Shown here piece by piece: positions 46,201 through 57,699 of a stretch of DNA of 64,000 nucleotides. The position numbers and the translations under genes are program-made. A model generated the notes under the pieces. It did no database searches, was not told where the DNA came from, and saw only the letters and a list, made by a program, of their open reading frames with translations. Positions within the stretch are counted from its first letter, which is position 1. Each line of letters begins with the position of its first letter. This stretch comes from Mermis nigrescens. Lineage: Eukaryota; Nematoda; Enoplea; Mermithida; Mermithidae. The stretch spans positions 124,001 to 188,000 of the forward strand of contig JAVLUZ010000656.1 of the NCBI GenBank assembly GCA_036768485.1. Reading direction: 5' to 3'.

Positions 46201-46706
46201 CATTGTGGAGACTTAATTTTTTCATAAATTTTGATCGTAATATCAGAATTACGAATCCGACTGAAATTTTCCTTAAACTCTGTGGTTGTGTAAAGTTTAC
46301 ACTGCATATTAACTTTTGTTCTAGAGCCTTGCGGAAGCTTAATTTTTTCAAAATGTTCTACGTAAAATCAGAATTGAGAATCTGACTGTAAGTTTTCTCT
46401 ACACCTAGTAGTTGTGTGAAGTTTGCACTAATCATTTGTTGTTAAAATGTAGTTTATACTACAAATTTATTTTACTTCAAATCTGAGCGTTAGTGTTCGC
46501 CTACACTTGATATTTGCGTAAAGTTAATGCTGAAAAACTTCGATCTGTTAAAAATAATATAAGGTTGTCTTGTTTGAAAAGGATTATGCTGATGTTAAGA
46601 ACAGTATTAATTTACGTGTTCTTGGACTGCTGTCATTATTGTGACATGTTACTGTATGTGTTTACTGACTGATGTACTCAAATCATACTAATTAAAAGTG
46701 GGGTAC
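43272..46706 (-). repeat. large E4 element, inverted, with ~468-bp tandem units
   Basis: Starts with the inverted terminal block (CATAGGTAGCGCGTTG). GCGCTACACG landmarks at 43,851 and 44,319 give a 468-bp unit, repeated about twice and then partially. 44,760-44,935 and 44,935-45,140 are themselves inverted copies of each other. A GC-richer segment, likely an LTR, interrupts it at about 45,340-46,175. Confidence 0.7.
45340..46175. mobile_element. probable solo LTR or LTR-like insertion in E4
   Basis: GC-richer than the host element and absent from the 37.5-kb counterpart at the CTGATATTTATTTG boundary. It has the character of an LTR and leader but no protein domains. Minus- and plus-strand frames of 87 and 94 codons at 45,319-45,622 are overlapping and unsupported. 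Confidence 0.4.
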
Positions 46707-47473
46707 TAGCAAAGAAAAATGCTCCGATAGAACAAAAAAGATGAATATACTTGGAATTGTGGATTATTAAGGATGTAAAAGGAGGGGACTAGGAAAAATC
46801 TACCTAAAGTCGCAAAATCTGCTAAAAATTAGACTTTCTCTAAGCAACGCTAAAAATCGATGCATATTCTGCGGCCAACAGATTAAAATAAATGTTTAAC
46901 CATAAAAATGATTGAAAAAGCAGCACGTTAGCTATGCAGTAGCTATGGGAAATGATATTGAGTAAACTCTAACAGTTTTCTAAGCCAATTGAATGAAATA
47001 GCAAACATCGAAGACAATTGGAGACATGGTTGGTTTAAAACAGTAGGAAACGCGTAAGTTGACTTGAAACAGACTAAATGTAGATACACTAGCATGCCCG
47101 AAACGAGTGTGTGCACTAATCAATCGGCCCCAGCTTTGCTTGCTATAATGCTCATAACAAAATAAGACAACTTTAAATGCAATACCTCTTAATTTTCTAT
47201 CAATCAGGTGCCAGCAATTTAAAAAAGTGACCTTGATAGATTTCGTACACTCTCCATCTCGAAACTTCGAACATTATTTAAAAAAGACACTCTTTTTAGA
47301 GGCCGCAGAATATACATCGATTTTTTGCGTTGCTTAGAGAAAGTCCTGATTTTTAGCAGATTTTTGCGACTTTGGAGTAGATTTTTCCTAGTCCCCTCCT
47401 TTTACATCCTTAATAATCCACAATTCCAAGTATATTCATCTTTTTTGTTCCATCGGAGCATTTTTCTTTGCTA
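46707..47473. mobile_element. long-TIR element (E3), second copy
   Basis: 767 bp. The first and last 20 bases (TAGCAAAGAAAAATGCTCCG and complement) pair perfectly and the inverted repeat continues for about 180 bp with few mismatches. TA is present at both edges, but a target duplication cannot be separated from the TIR. Confidence 0.75.
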
Positions 47474-47475
47474 TT

Positions 47476-48065
47476 AGAATATACTTCAACAATTTTCAAT
47501 TTTTTCCTTCCGCGGACCCTAGTAAAAAGCTTGTACTTTCCAACTTTTTGAGGACTAGTCCCCTCTTTCCGCAGCTACGTGCCTGCTCTATAGAAATGTT
47601 CCGAGGCGCTAGGTTCAACAGGATGCGGTATCCAGGTAAATGCGTTTTAACGCCGCTTCTCTCAAGAGCTCCATACTTCAGCATGTAAATTTTTTAGTCG
47701 ATGTAAGGAAATTAGGAATAACAAGACGGATACTTACGCAGGAACAAGATAGCAAACTAAATGCGCAAGCATGTTTTTACTTTTTCTGCCGATTACTGCT
47801 GATATCTTTAGTAAGCACTTTTTGCTTGCTTTACTTTGTTTTGCACTGCAGCTGTTTCGGAATATTTAAACAGCGAGGGCTTAACGGTAAATAAACGATT
47901 GAGATTGCCACGGTGTGATTTTTTTATCTTTACCGTTTATGTCACTCTGTATCGTCCTACATTTATTTTTCCAATGGATTTCTGTAGTATAAACAGGGAG
48001 GGCAGTTACCTACCAGAAATGCGCAGCATGGTCGGTTTTTGGGGTCAGCTTGAACTTCTTCGAGT
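47476..48065 (+). repeat. right copy of segmental direct repeat DR-D (distal part)
   Basis: Matches 31,345-32,190 without the MITE-1. No coding evidence; the 84-codon frame at 47,640 is interrupted in the other copy. Confidence 0.8.
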
Positions 48066-48073
48066 CAACAATC

Positions 48074-48315
48074 CATAGGTGGACAGCAACAAAATTCTAG
48101 GGAGGGGTGCAAGATTTTTCAAAGGTCAAAAAAATGGCCTTAAAAATGATTTTGTGGCGAAAAACACCATTTCTCGGCGTTTCTCTTCAAGCACTATCCA
48201 TTGGCATCAAAAACTTGCGAAAACAACAAAAAAAATTTAAAAAAATTGAATTGGGGATATTTTAGCTATTTCGGTTCCTCATGGAGGCATTACCCCAACC
48301 CCCATGCCCAGGTGT
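48074..48315 (+). mobile_element. MITE-1 copy next to the assembly gap
   Basis: Starts CATAGGTGGACAGC and ends GCCCAGGTGTG. TCAACAATC precedes it and GTCAAC follows before the Ns begin, so the target duplication is cut by the gap. Confidence 0.85.
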
Positions 48316-48322
48316 GGTCAAC

Positions 48323-48422
48323 NNNNNNNNNNNNNNNNNNNNNNNNNNNNNNNNNNNNNNNNNNNNNNNNNNNNNNNNNNNNNNNNNNNNNNNNNNNNNN
48401 NNNNNNNNNNNNNNNNNNNNNN
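48323..48422. other. assembly gap (100 N)
   Basis: Exactly 100 Ns, a common placeholder for a join of unknown size. It coincides with the inner end of the right inverted-repeat arm. Confidence 0.99.
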
Positions 48423-48639
48423 AGAGGCGGTTCATATTCTCTAACGAGGGGGTGTAAGCCGCCAAACCCCCGTACATCCATGTGTGGATGTAACCATGGA
48501 GTGGGCAACAGCCAAATGCTGAAGTCCGATGGGATCAAATTGCCAAAAAATAGCACGAAAATCGACTTTTTAAAACAGAGGTCCGGTCTGCTGGACTCTC
48601 TGGAGGTCTAGATCCTCCACGCCTATGTGCAGATACGAC

Positions 48640-51600
48640 CAGAGAACTCAGAATTTCAGGTAAAGTACTTATCAAAGAAAACTGCATACTCACTATAATC
48701 GCTATATCGTGTTCTAGAATTTTTGCACTGATCTTTTGTCTGAAATGTGCCAATTTTTCGGCCCTTCGCGCCATATACTGATTTTTTATTCACATTTTGT
48801 TCAGTTAGCTACGATTCTTTCCGTATATTTCTTCGAAATTTTTGGCGTCTTTATGTTCTAAAATGAAAGAGAATCAGAAAAAACAACTTAAAGCTGTTTT
48901 CGACGCATTTTCATAGTTTTTTGGCTCAGAAAACGGCAGTTAAACATTTTTCTTTCCGATTTCAGCTCCTAGAATTATCAAGCTGTACATGCAGACTTAT
49001 CATTGCTCTCACTCAACCAGAAATAATCCCAAACCCCAAAACATAAATTCGAAACCATAAATTTGTGATGTGCCCTAACAATCTGAGAAACCTGCAATGG
49101 AAACTAAATTTTCAAAAGACGGACAAGCATTACAAATTGAGAAAGAAAGTTGATTAATCCAGTTTACAAGTGCCTGAATTTATTGGGAAAACTTTTCAAT
49201 TATCTGATCTCATACAATCCAACCCAATGTGACGCTTCACTCCCTTAGTAGCACCATATTTATGAAGTTTTTCAGGTCAAGATAGCAGAGGACATCACAC
49301 CCGGGCAAGGGGTTCAACCAGGTATCCGGCTTGATAGGCCGTTAAAGATCAGCGGTCAGAGGCTGCTGATAGTCAACATAGATTTAACTTAAAAAATCAA
49401 AGACAAATGCAAAATAGATTCAAAATATATTGAAGCACAAAGAACTGGAAGTAAATAAAATAAAACAATGCATATCAATGAACCAATTAGCCGATCCATA
49501 TCAATCAATACCAAATAATCAGCCAACCATCTGACCAGCCAAAACAATTAGCTATCTAAACAAACAACCAACTGAACAACTAGCCAGCCAACCTACCAAC
49601 CAACTAACCAATCAACTAACCAACCAATCAACGATGCAACCAACTAAACAACCGTAGACCATTGAAAAATTTATGGATAAGCATAAGACACACGCATTCA
49701 AAAAATTATAGCTGTATCCACTTAGTGAATGCTGTCATCAAAACCGATTATGCTCACCCCTTACTTCGACTGATAAAACAAAGATACGCAATGCACTTAG
49801 AAATTCAGTATTTATTTGAAGAAAATGGTGTGGTAGATTTTTCACAACAAAACAACCCTTTTTGAAACTGGCAACCAACCGAAAATTTTCGCTCCGGTAT
49901 CAACGGGAAGACACGAGGCCATTGCCCGAGGCCTATGGAGGACATTCCAAGATACGAAAATGGCCCCTTGCAATATGTAATGCCTTTACACAATACATGT
50001 CCAGCATAGAATTTTTGGGTCAGCTCAAAGAAATTTAACGAAGTGCCTTTTTGGATAAGAAAAAACATTTAAAAAATAAACGGATGACATTGAAAAAATA
50101 CAGTTGTATAGCGCAATGTGCCGGAAATCTGACGCTTTCGAGCTAAAACTTGCTTGAAATCGCATAGAATGGCTAAAGTAGCGAACTTTCTACGATTTCT
50201 TCAGGAAAAACGACAATTCAAGGGGAGTTTAGAAGGGGTTCTAAATGAGCAAACGTCCGAAAAAATCACGAGAAATGCAGAAAACTCAATTCTGGGGCTC
50301 TACCGCAATCTACGAGGTTATTTTTGGAACCTCGAGGGGTGTCAAGCAGGTATGCACGTGGGGACTTTAAGGGGCCCTGACTCCTCCTCAGAATAGAAAA
50401 TGGAAAAATATTCTAGACAAAAATTAGGCGAAATGAAGGCCTAAAACGGATAAAAACTGGAAATTTTTCTTCAAAAGTGATTCAAATCGATAGGAAAATG
50501 CGCAATAAGGTAGTTTTAACGATATTTTAGCGACTTAAGCCATTTTTTGAGGTCGTTTTGGCCCCAGATAAGCTCGAATTTTGGACCCCCCGACCCGGCT
50601 GACCCCCGAATCGGCCATGCCGTTCACCTATGGTTTTAGCCAAAGAAACTTCGATCCACATATGCTTTACACTAGCTTAAATCTAGCGGGTTTGTAACTT
50701 CTACGCCCAAAATGGTAATAAACTGACCGTTGTGCGGGGAACAAAATCCCGTTTGTTATCAGGCTAATAGAAAGTGGGAATAAAAAACGACAGTAAAACC
50801 TTTGACTGGGATTAGGTTCACGTGAAAGTGAACAAATCAGTGACCCCAAAATTTAGGATCAAATCAATCTATCAACCGCCCACGAAGCAATAAAACAAAA
50901 CGCAATTCTGGAGATGACGGGAAAACATTACACATTAATATCGAAAATTGTACGAATAATTAGAAATGTAGTCTTTACACAGCACGTCATTTCGACAAAA
51001 TACACGGCGCAAAGCAAGTTTGTTTTACAATGAGGAAACAGAAAGTCAATATTTGACTGCAGCAGACATGCACAGTGTGTGAAAGATTCTGGAAGTGAAG
51101 GAGGGGCAGGACTAAAGAATTTTGCTTTGGTCACAAAAATGGTGAATCGCGTTAAAAATGGTTTTTGGCACGTTTCTCACGATGCACTTTCGTTCTAAAA
51201 CGTGAAAACATAGAATAATTTGAAAAAGTCGAATAAGCTGAGCAAACAAAATACAGCCGATATAGCGCGAAGCACGAAAACTTGAAATTGTATCTAATGC
51301 ACAAAACAGCCCCATTTCTATTCATTTTTTGGAAAGTCGTGAATTACGGGTACAAAAATATCAATTCTATTTTTCGGGGTACCTTTCAGACTCTCGGTGA
51401 GGTCCTGCCTAAATCCAGACCTTCCAAGCCTTATGTGGTGGGATCATGCACATATGTATTTGCACTACAGCAGCATTGTTTGCTGGAGAAGTGCAATTAT
51501 TTGCTTATTAATTAGATGTCAGTACAAAAAATACTAAAGAATTGTTAGACGAATTTCTCAAAAAGTTCGATTTTTCCGGATAATTCAGATAATTTTTATT

Positions 51601-52740
51601 GGCCTCGATCATTGGTGGGCGGCACCAAAATTCTGGAAGGGAGTGCAAGATTTTTAACGATTACAAATGGTCTTTAAAATGGTGGTATGACGAAAAACAT
51701 CACTTTTCAACGTTTTTCATCGAGTACTATCATTGACATCAAAAAATTACGAAAAAATAAAAAAAAAAATTTAAAAATTGAATTGGGGGGTTTCGCTTCT
51801 GGGAATTATTCGAACTTCAGGGGTAGCACTTACCCCCAACCCACCACGTCCAGGTGTGACCGTCAGTACAAAAAATACTAAAGAATTGTTAGGACGAATT
51901 TCTCAACAACTTCAATTAAATCCAGATAATTTTTATTAACTTCGATCTCAAATCGAAGATTGTAACAGAAATACTGCGCAGAGCAAGGAAAAGATGGATG
52001 GAACTACACTCATACGTTGAGATCTGAAATCTTTTACGGAATCCAAAGATTGACCAAAATAAATTTTCAGATTGATCCCGCCATTATCGCGATTTTTTGA
52101 CGACCGATACGACACGCAGAAAAAAATGACCGTTTTTGACCCGAAATCAATCCTATAGCACTTCTCCGACCTTCTGAAACACTTAAACGCCCATTCTGGA
52201 GTTGCCCACGCATGAATGGAATATTTTGGAAATAACATCATGTATTATTATTTATATCAATCGAATTAGGTCACAAAAAAATTCAGCGTGAAAATTAATG
52301 TTACGCGAAAAGACACGACTCCCTTATTTTACTTTACACTAAAGCATGAAGTTTTTAATATAGAAGCGCTTTTAAACTATATGAAAACTAAAACTAAATT
52401 AAACTAAATTTTTTAGATTAAGCTTTTAAACTTTCAATTTTTGAACACTACTCATATGTTTCGTTGCGAAAAAGCGACAGATTCCAAAATATGATTGTGT
52501 AAAGAAATAGAAAAACGAGAGGAGCGAAAAAATAAGTTATTTTCAGTTTAAACTACAAACTATTACTTTAAATGTAATTGTCCGTTATGTAATTCTTCCA
52601 GGCGTGTAAAACAGCCGCCTCTTTAAAATAAAAATATAACGAGAATCTTGGCTAATCAAGCTCGCACTGACTTTACACTCAAATGAAGGTAAGTAAAAAG
52701 TTGTCTTTCAACAAATGAACACCTTTATGGACGGACTGCT
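48640..52740. other. right-arm interior: repeats only, no gene supported
   Basis: Mirror of 15,207-19,315. Holds GGCGCTTCGCGCC-core repeats, the GTTG tract (49,488-49,655), R6 (about 50,330-50,635) and a MITE-1 (51,611-51,859). The minus-strand frame of the left arm at 17,588-18,040 is broken here. Confidence 0.5.
51611..51859 (+). mobile_element. MITE-1 copy, right-arm partner of 16,110-16,365
   Basis: Starts near CATTGGTGGGCGGCACC and ends CCAGGTGTG. Confidence 0.75.
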
Positions 52741-52742
52741 TT

Positions 52743-53144
52743 CAGGCACGTACACCAATTTTGGCGGGGTCCGGAGTCCAAAAAGGCCAAAGATAGCACA
52801 AAATGACGTTTAAAAAGCCCTATTTTTCCTGTTTTTTTCTGAATTTTAGGGGTCTAGGACTATAAGTAGGTAGCAAGAAAATTCTGAGGGGGGGGTGCAA
52901 GATTTTTCAAAGGTCAAAAAATGGCCTTAAAATGGTCGTATGACTAAAGACACCATTTTTTGACGTTTCTCATCGAGCACTATCCAATGGCATCAAAAAT
53001 CGCTAAAAAAGCAAAAAAATTTCAAAATTTGAATTCTGGGGGGTATTTTGATTTCTGGGGGGTATTTCAACTTCTGGGGTGCATACCCCCCAAACCCCAT
53101 GCCCATGTGGGTCTGGACCCCATTCCCCCAGAACTACATGCCTG
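52743..53144 (-). mobile_element. R2 MITE with one nested MITE-1 (right arm)
   Basis: Ends CAGGCACGTACACC and CTACATGCCTG. One MITE-1 (about 52,868-53,112) lies inside, whereas the left arm has two in tandem. AAAGCAGT/ATAGCAGT flank the R2 as an 8-bp duplication with one mismatch. Confidence 0.75.
52868..53112 (+). mobile_element. MITE-1 nested in R2 (right arm)
   Basis: Starts near AAGTAGGTAGCAAG, its first bases decayed, and ends GCCCATGTG. GTCTAGGAC-like and GTCTGGAC flanks are the remnant of the target duplication. Confidence 0.8.
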
Positions 53145-53567
53145 ACTGCTATATACCATTTGCTCCTTGTTATTCGAGCCTAAAAATAATCCGACAAAGG
53201 CCTATAAGCTTCAACCAGTTACGAATGATACTGTATAATAAGAAAGGCGCTATTTATACTATTGAACATAGTAAATAAGATAGTATCTATTTAACGATGC
53301 CAGAAAACGCAGCTTAAGACGGAACAAAATATTAACTGTACAGAGACGCGATTCGCACTAGGCAAAATAAACAACGAACTGCATCGCTACAGTACGCTCA
53401 GGCTACAGTAAGCCAGATTAAATCGCATCATTCCGACGGGTTCTTACAAAAATAATGTTACAAAACGGAGAGGGAGGTCGCTTTCGCCGACAATGCGAGA
53501 CATAAACGATTTGTACGGTTACAAAATTGTCGAAATTGTACGTTAGTGAATTAAGAAAAAAACAAGT

Positions 53568-53734
53568 TTAAACGGATAAGGATGTAACGGATGCTTCGAT
53601 CGGTTTAAAGTCCAAAGTCGTGCCATCCAAATTATGACAACCGTTATCACTATTGGACAAACTAGCTTTCCCATGGCATACTGTATTATCATCAGGCTCA
53701 TCTTTTACGTCGCAGTCAAATCTTACTACACCGC
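53568..53734 (-). CDS. putative terminal exon with a VKDEP motif, right-arm copy
   Basis: Same 167-nt length, acceptor (ATTGGTCAG) and stop as the left-arm copy at 13,989-14,155. Central residues differ (CHGKASLSN in place of YLREPTLSN) without any frame shift. VKDEPDD and EASVTSLSV are unchanged. Confidence 0.4.
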
Positions 53735-53789
53735 CTGACCAATGATGCGAAAATTCAGTGTAAACTAACTAAAGAACGTCTTTTCCCGC

Positions 53790-53961
53790 CAGACACGTAC
53801 ATATGTCTAGGTGAAATTGGGGGGGGAGTTCAGTTCCCCCAAATTATTAAAAATCGGACTTTTTAAACGTTATTTTGTGCTATTTTTGGTCTTTTTTGGG
53901 CTTAGTCCCCCAAAAAATGGTGTTGCAACCCCCCAGAATAAGACGGCCAGCTACGCGCCTG
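53790..53961 (+). mobile_element. R2 MITE present only in the right arm
   Basis: Starts CAGACACGTACATATGTC and ends CCAGCTACGCGCCTG. The left arm reads through this point near 13,935 (ATTCGCGGAAAAAGACG), so the insertion came after the arms were formed or was lost from one. Confidence 0.8.
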
Positions 53962-54389
53962 TTTCCAACAAATATGACAGAATTGTAGGTTTTCCCAGAT
54001 TTAAAATTTACACAACTCACTATCGGCAGTTATATCGTAGAACATTTGTTATTTTTTGTTCTCTTTTTATTCTCTTTTATTTTTCCGCATATTTTTACAT
54101 TTTTATACCGCGATTTCATTTTTTCGAACATTTTTTATATTTTCTATGCAGCGATTGATTACATCGTTGGAACTGCATATAAAAGCTTAGTGTACAATAC
54201 ACGAAAACAGTTTTCCCGCTTCAATAATTTTTATACTTGAATGAAAATATCAAAAATTAATGAAAATTTACGTTTAAAATTTTTAACCAAAAAATTTACG
54301 CAACGGCGCATGTGAATATTTTAATGAAGGCTAAGCATTTGCTTAATTTGTCAATTTTTCGAGCGATAATTGAAAAATTAGATTTTTCC

Positions 54390-54890
54390 CAATGATAAAC
54401 AAAAAAAAATTTATTGTCATCCGAAAATATAAAAAATATGAATATTTGAAAAAAATATTCAGAAATTTAGAAATTTAGGTTTTTTTAAATTGAAAAATTA
54501 GATTTTTTTTCTAATAATAAGCAAAACCAAATTTATTGTCACCCGAAAATATAAAAAAATATGAATATTAAAAAAAATATGCAGAAATTTAGAAATTTAG
54601 GGAAATTTAGATTTTTTAAATTAAAAAATTAATTGAAAAATTAATTGAAAAATTGGAATTTTTCTGATGATAAGCAAAAACAAACAAATTTATTTGTCCT
54701 CCGAAAATATAAAAAATATGAATATTTAAGAAAAAAATGATATTCAGAAATTTAGGAAGATTTAGGTTTCTAAATTGAGAAAAATTGATTGAAAAATTGG
54801 AATTTTTTTCTAATAATAAAGAAAAAACAAATTTATTGTCACCCGAAAATATAAAAAAATATGAATATTAAAAAATATTCAGAAATTGAG
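54390..54890. repeat. AT-rich tandem array, about four units of 120-150 bp
   Basis: Units carry CCGAAAATATAAAAAATATG and a run of AGAAATTTAG. Copies begin near 54,420, 54,540, 54,700 and 54,840. Only diverged single-copy sequence is at the matching place in the left arm (about 13,620-13,800). Confidence 0.75.
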
Positions 54891-55879
54891 GCTAAAACTT
54901 TCTTTCAATTTCGCGTTACGCTTTAGCATTTAAAAATACAATAATGTTGCATACTGATTTAGTGATCATCTTCTCGCATGTTTTTTTCTTCGAAAAGGAT
55001 ACTGTAGCAGGCGGTTCAAAATGTAATTATAACGGGGAGAAGCAAGAAAAATGTAAACAGGACAATAAAAAGAGCAATTTATATATTGTACAAATGTGAA
55101 AGCGAAACTAAACAGAAACAATAAAGAACGGAAGGACAATTTTGCATTTGAATAACAACGAATCGTAATTCTTTCGTTCAAACCATCCTTACTTTACACA
55201 AGATCAGGGAACTGGATGTTGCGTGGATGAGAATTAAAACGAAACAAACGAGATAGTTTCGGGAATGTATAATTTGGTTTATTTGGAGGAAGCTGTAATG
55301 ATATTTGCGCTCCCGTTTCCTTTGTTTACAAACTACTTTACACTCTAAAAACTATTATTGTAAACAAGTTTCGTTACGAGAAAACAGTTGTCACATTTAT
55401 TCTACGTAAAAAGAACCGGTGGGCTGCCGTCGTGAAGCCGTGATGAATAACCAAGAAAAATTTACGGTAAAAACGATTAGGGATTTTAAAAACACAATTT
55501 AAACAGATTATTTGGACTTAGCCCAATGTAAACAAAAAGGCTAAAAAATAAAAAAAGAGGAAAACCAAACAAAGAGCATCGAAATACGAGTATGTGGAAA
55601 TAGCGGGGGGGGGGGGGGGAAGCAGGCCAAGTTGCAAAGTTCAAAGCCAAACAAATTTAAGAACAAATAGTTTACACAAAAGTCGTATGTTGTGTAAACT
55701 GGAAGAGTTCGATAAAATTGACACCGCAGGAGAATCGGAAAAATAGTTAAGTCAAAACACGAAATTATATGAATTATTTAAACTAAGGCTTAGGGAATTA
55801 AATTTACATCCAAATATAGAAAAGTGCAATTTTGATTCAATGGTTGGGTTTTTTAATATCAATCTATTAAACTTTTTAG

Positions 55880-56039
55880 TAGCTGGCCGTCCAATTTTGA
55901 GGGGACCAACACCAATTTGGGGGGGCTAAGCCTAAAAAAGGCCAAAACTAGCACAAAATAACGTTTAAAAAGTCCTATTTTTCCGATTTTTCTTAATTTT
56001 GGGGGGTCCTGAACAGCCCAGCCCATAGATACGTGCCTG
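55880..56039 (-). mobile_element. R2 MITE, right-arm partner of 12,290-12,445
   Basis: Starts TAGCTGGCCGTCC and ends ATAGATACGTGCCTG, retaining the terminus lost in the left arm. Confidence 0.75.
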
Positions 56040-56764
56040 AGGGGGAGGGGGTAGCCTGCTTTGATTTTTAACTAGAGGAGAGGAGATTCGGTGCAATTGC
56101 ATTTCCATTTCTGGACAGAAAAAGTCAAAAAAAGCACCTGATGGGCTAAACACTTAAGCTTTTGCCTTAAATAGAAGCGACTTGTTGAAAGATCTCAGCC
56201 CATGGGAGGGTAATGGGTGGCCGACATTCAAATTTCGGCTACGATCCCCATCCTTCCTGTTAGATAAGTGGTTAGAATAAAAAACTTTTCTTTCAGATTC
56301 TTAAGAAATTATAATTTTAACACGTTCGACCACATTTGACCCGCTTATTCATTTTATGTCGTTTCATGCATTTTATTACTAATTATCATACATGATTGGG
56401 GGGGGTGGGGTTTCACCTCCCCGCAAGAAAAATTTTCAACCCCCAAGAATTAGCGATTTTTCTTAAAGTTTCCAAAAATTTTCTAAAAAGTTGTAGAAAA
56501 GATGCTTTTTTAAGTGTTTTAGCTGTCTATTTGATCAAGAGTGCCAAATTTTCGGCGCTTCGCGCCATTATAATCATTTTTGACTATATTTTGTTCAACC
56601 GACTTTTTGATTATACTCGAAATTCTTTTCGTGTTTATGCTCTGGGAAGATAGAGCATAGCCAGAAACGCTTAAAAACGATGTTTTTTGTTTGTTTTTTT
56701 AAATTACTTTTTTATTTTATTTTTTTTATATTTTCCATTATTATTTATTTTCTCTATTTTTACG

Positions 56765-56998
56765 TTACTTTTCATATTTTTGCGTTTCCTCACTCGTGTC
56801 GGGGTCGCGAGATTTCGAACTATCGTCAAGCTTAGCCCGCTTTGATGCGATTTCACTATCATTGGTCGATTCAAAAGGATGACGATCATGATCCGATTCA
56901 AGTTTAACGCTCGTCGCGGAGGTAATTTGACTTTGAGGATCGGGTGAAGGAAGTTCTTTGTCGGATTTGGGTTTCAGGTCGACCAACGAGGACAACGC
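56765..56998 (-). CDS. exon 2 of the gag-like gene, right-arm copy, intact frame
   Basis: It begins after CTAACGCACAG with a pyrimidine-rich lead and stays open for 77 codons. It starts ALSSLVDLKPKSDKE, has SVKLESDHD (a psi-K-x-E match) and a basic SKRAKLDDSSK segment that could be a nuclear localisation signal, and stops at 56,765. The left copy is shortened by a 2-nt deletion. Here, however, exon 1 is missing: homology between arms ends at 58,013 within what would be the last codons of exon 1, and the donor is GTAAAA rather than GTAAGT. So this arm keeps the good second exon and has lost the first. Confidence 0.5.
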   Translation of the reverse strand, partial: ALSSLVDLKPKSDKELPSPDPQSQITSATSVKLESDHDRHPFESTNDSEIASKRAKLDDSSKSRDPDTSEETQKYEK

Positions 56999-57347
56999 CT
57001 GTGCGTTAGGAGAGCAGAGTAAAAACAAACCAACAAAAAAGATGCTAAAAATAAATATTTTTAGAATTTTTAGAAAAAATATTTTAAAATATTTTAAAAA
57101 TAGATTAAAATATTTTTAAAATATACCATTTCTTGAAACGTTCTTAATTGCGCGGAAGATATCGGCAAACTGCCAGCGGTCCGAGCGCTAAAGCACTTCT
57201 CTTTACACTTATCACTCAATATTGCCAAAGCGTTCGGTTCTGTACGCTTAACGTTTTTGATACAATGCAGAAACTCCGGGATTTAAGCGCTTGATATAGA
57301 CACCGAGGTGAATGCAGCGGTAGCGGACGGAACGTTGGCACCTGGCC

Positions 57348-57546
57348 AGTGGCGGATCCAGGGTTTTCCTAACTAGGGGGGCGGTACCCCTAAGGGGGAG
57401 GGGCCGAAATCCACGACTTGGGCGGAAAAACTAGCCGTTTCAACCAGAAAATCGCTAAAAATCGCTCAAAAATTCTTTCTAATTTTGCGCACTATTGCTG
57501 GCCAATTAAGAGGGGGGGCGGCCGCCCCGCCCGCTCAATCCGCCCT
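57348..57546 (+). mobile_element. R5 MITE, 199 bp, perfect 10-bp flanking repeat
   Basis: Ends AGTGGCGGATCCAGGG and, inverted, AGGGCGGATTGAGCGGG. GCACCTGGCC lies on both sides (57,338-57,347 and 57,547-57,556). It interrupts an exon-like frame. Confidence 0.85.
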
Positions 57547-57547
57547 G

Positions 57548-57684
57548 CACCTGGCCAAAGTTCTTCCTTTACCGATTCAAACAGAAAAGATCTTCATCTA
57601 TCCCAACGCAAATGATCTGAAAATTAAATGTCCATGGCACCCAAATTACGATGCGAAAAATCGGGACGTATCTTTTTTGGGCTA
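57548..57684 (+). CDS. exon-like segment of unknown family, 3' end at a GTAAGT donor
   Basis: Encodes HLAKVLPLPIQTEKIFIYPN and then ANDLKIKCPWHPNYDAKN, ending at GGGCTA followed by a perfect GTAAGT donor (57,685). The upstream part lies beyond the R5 insertion, where the frame continues back to a stop about 20 codons away. Without R5 the frame would read across the single GCACCTGGCC. Protein family not recognised. Confidence 0.4.
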
Positions 57685-57699
57685 GTAAGTCTCTTTAAA

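Larger units (their letters stand above)
57126..57690. other. insertion specific to the right arm
   Basis: The left arm lacks this ~560-bp block near 11,340. It contains the R5 element and the exon-like segment listed next. Ends are AT-rich and could not be placed exactly. Confidence 0.6.

Noticed and set aside
36172..46706. CRISPR-like or bacterial regular repeats
   Set aside because: Unit size (~468 bp), divergence and eukaryotic context rule this out.
48201..48611. 136-codon frame across the gap
   Set aside because: Contains the 100-N run and MITE sequence.
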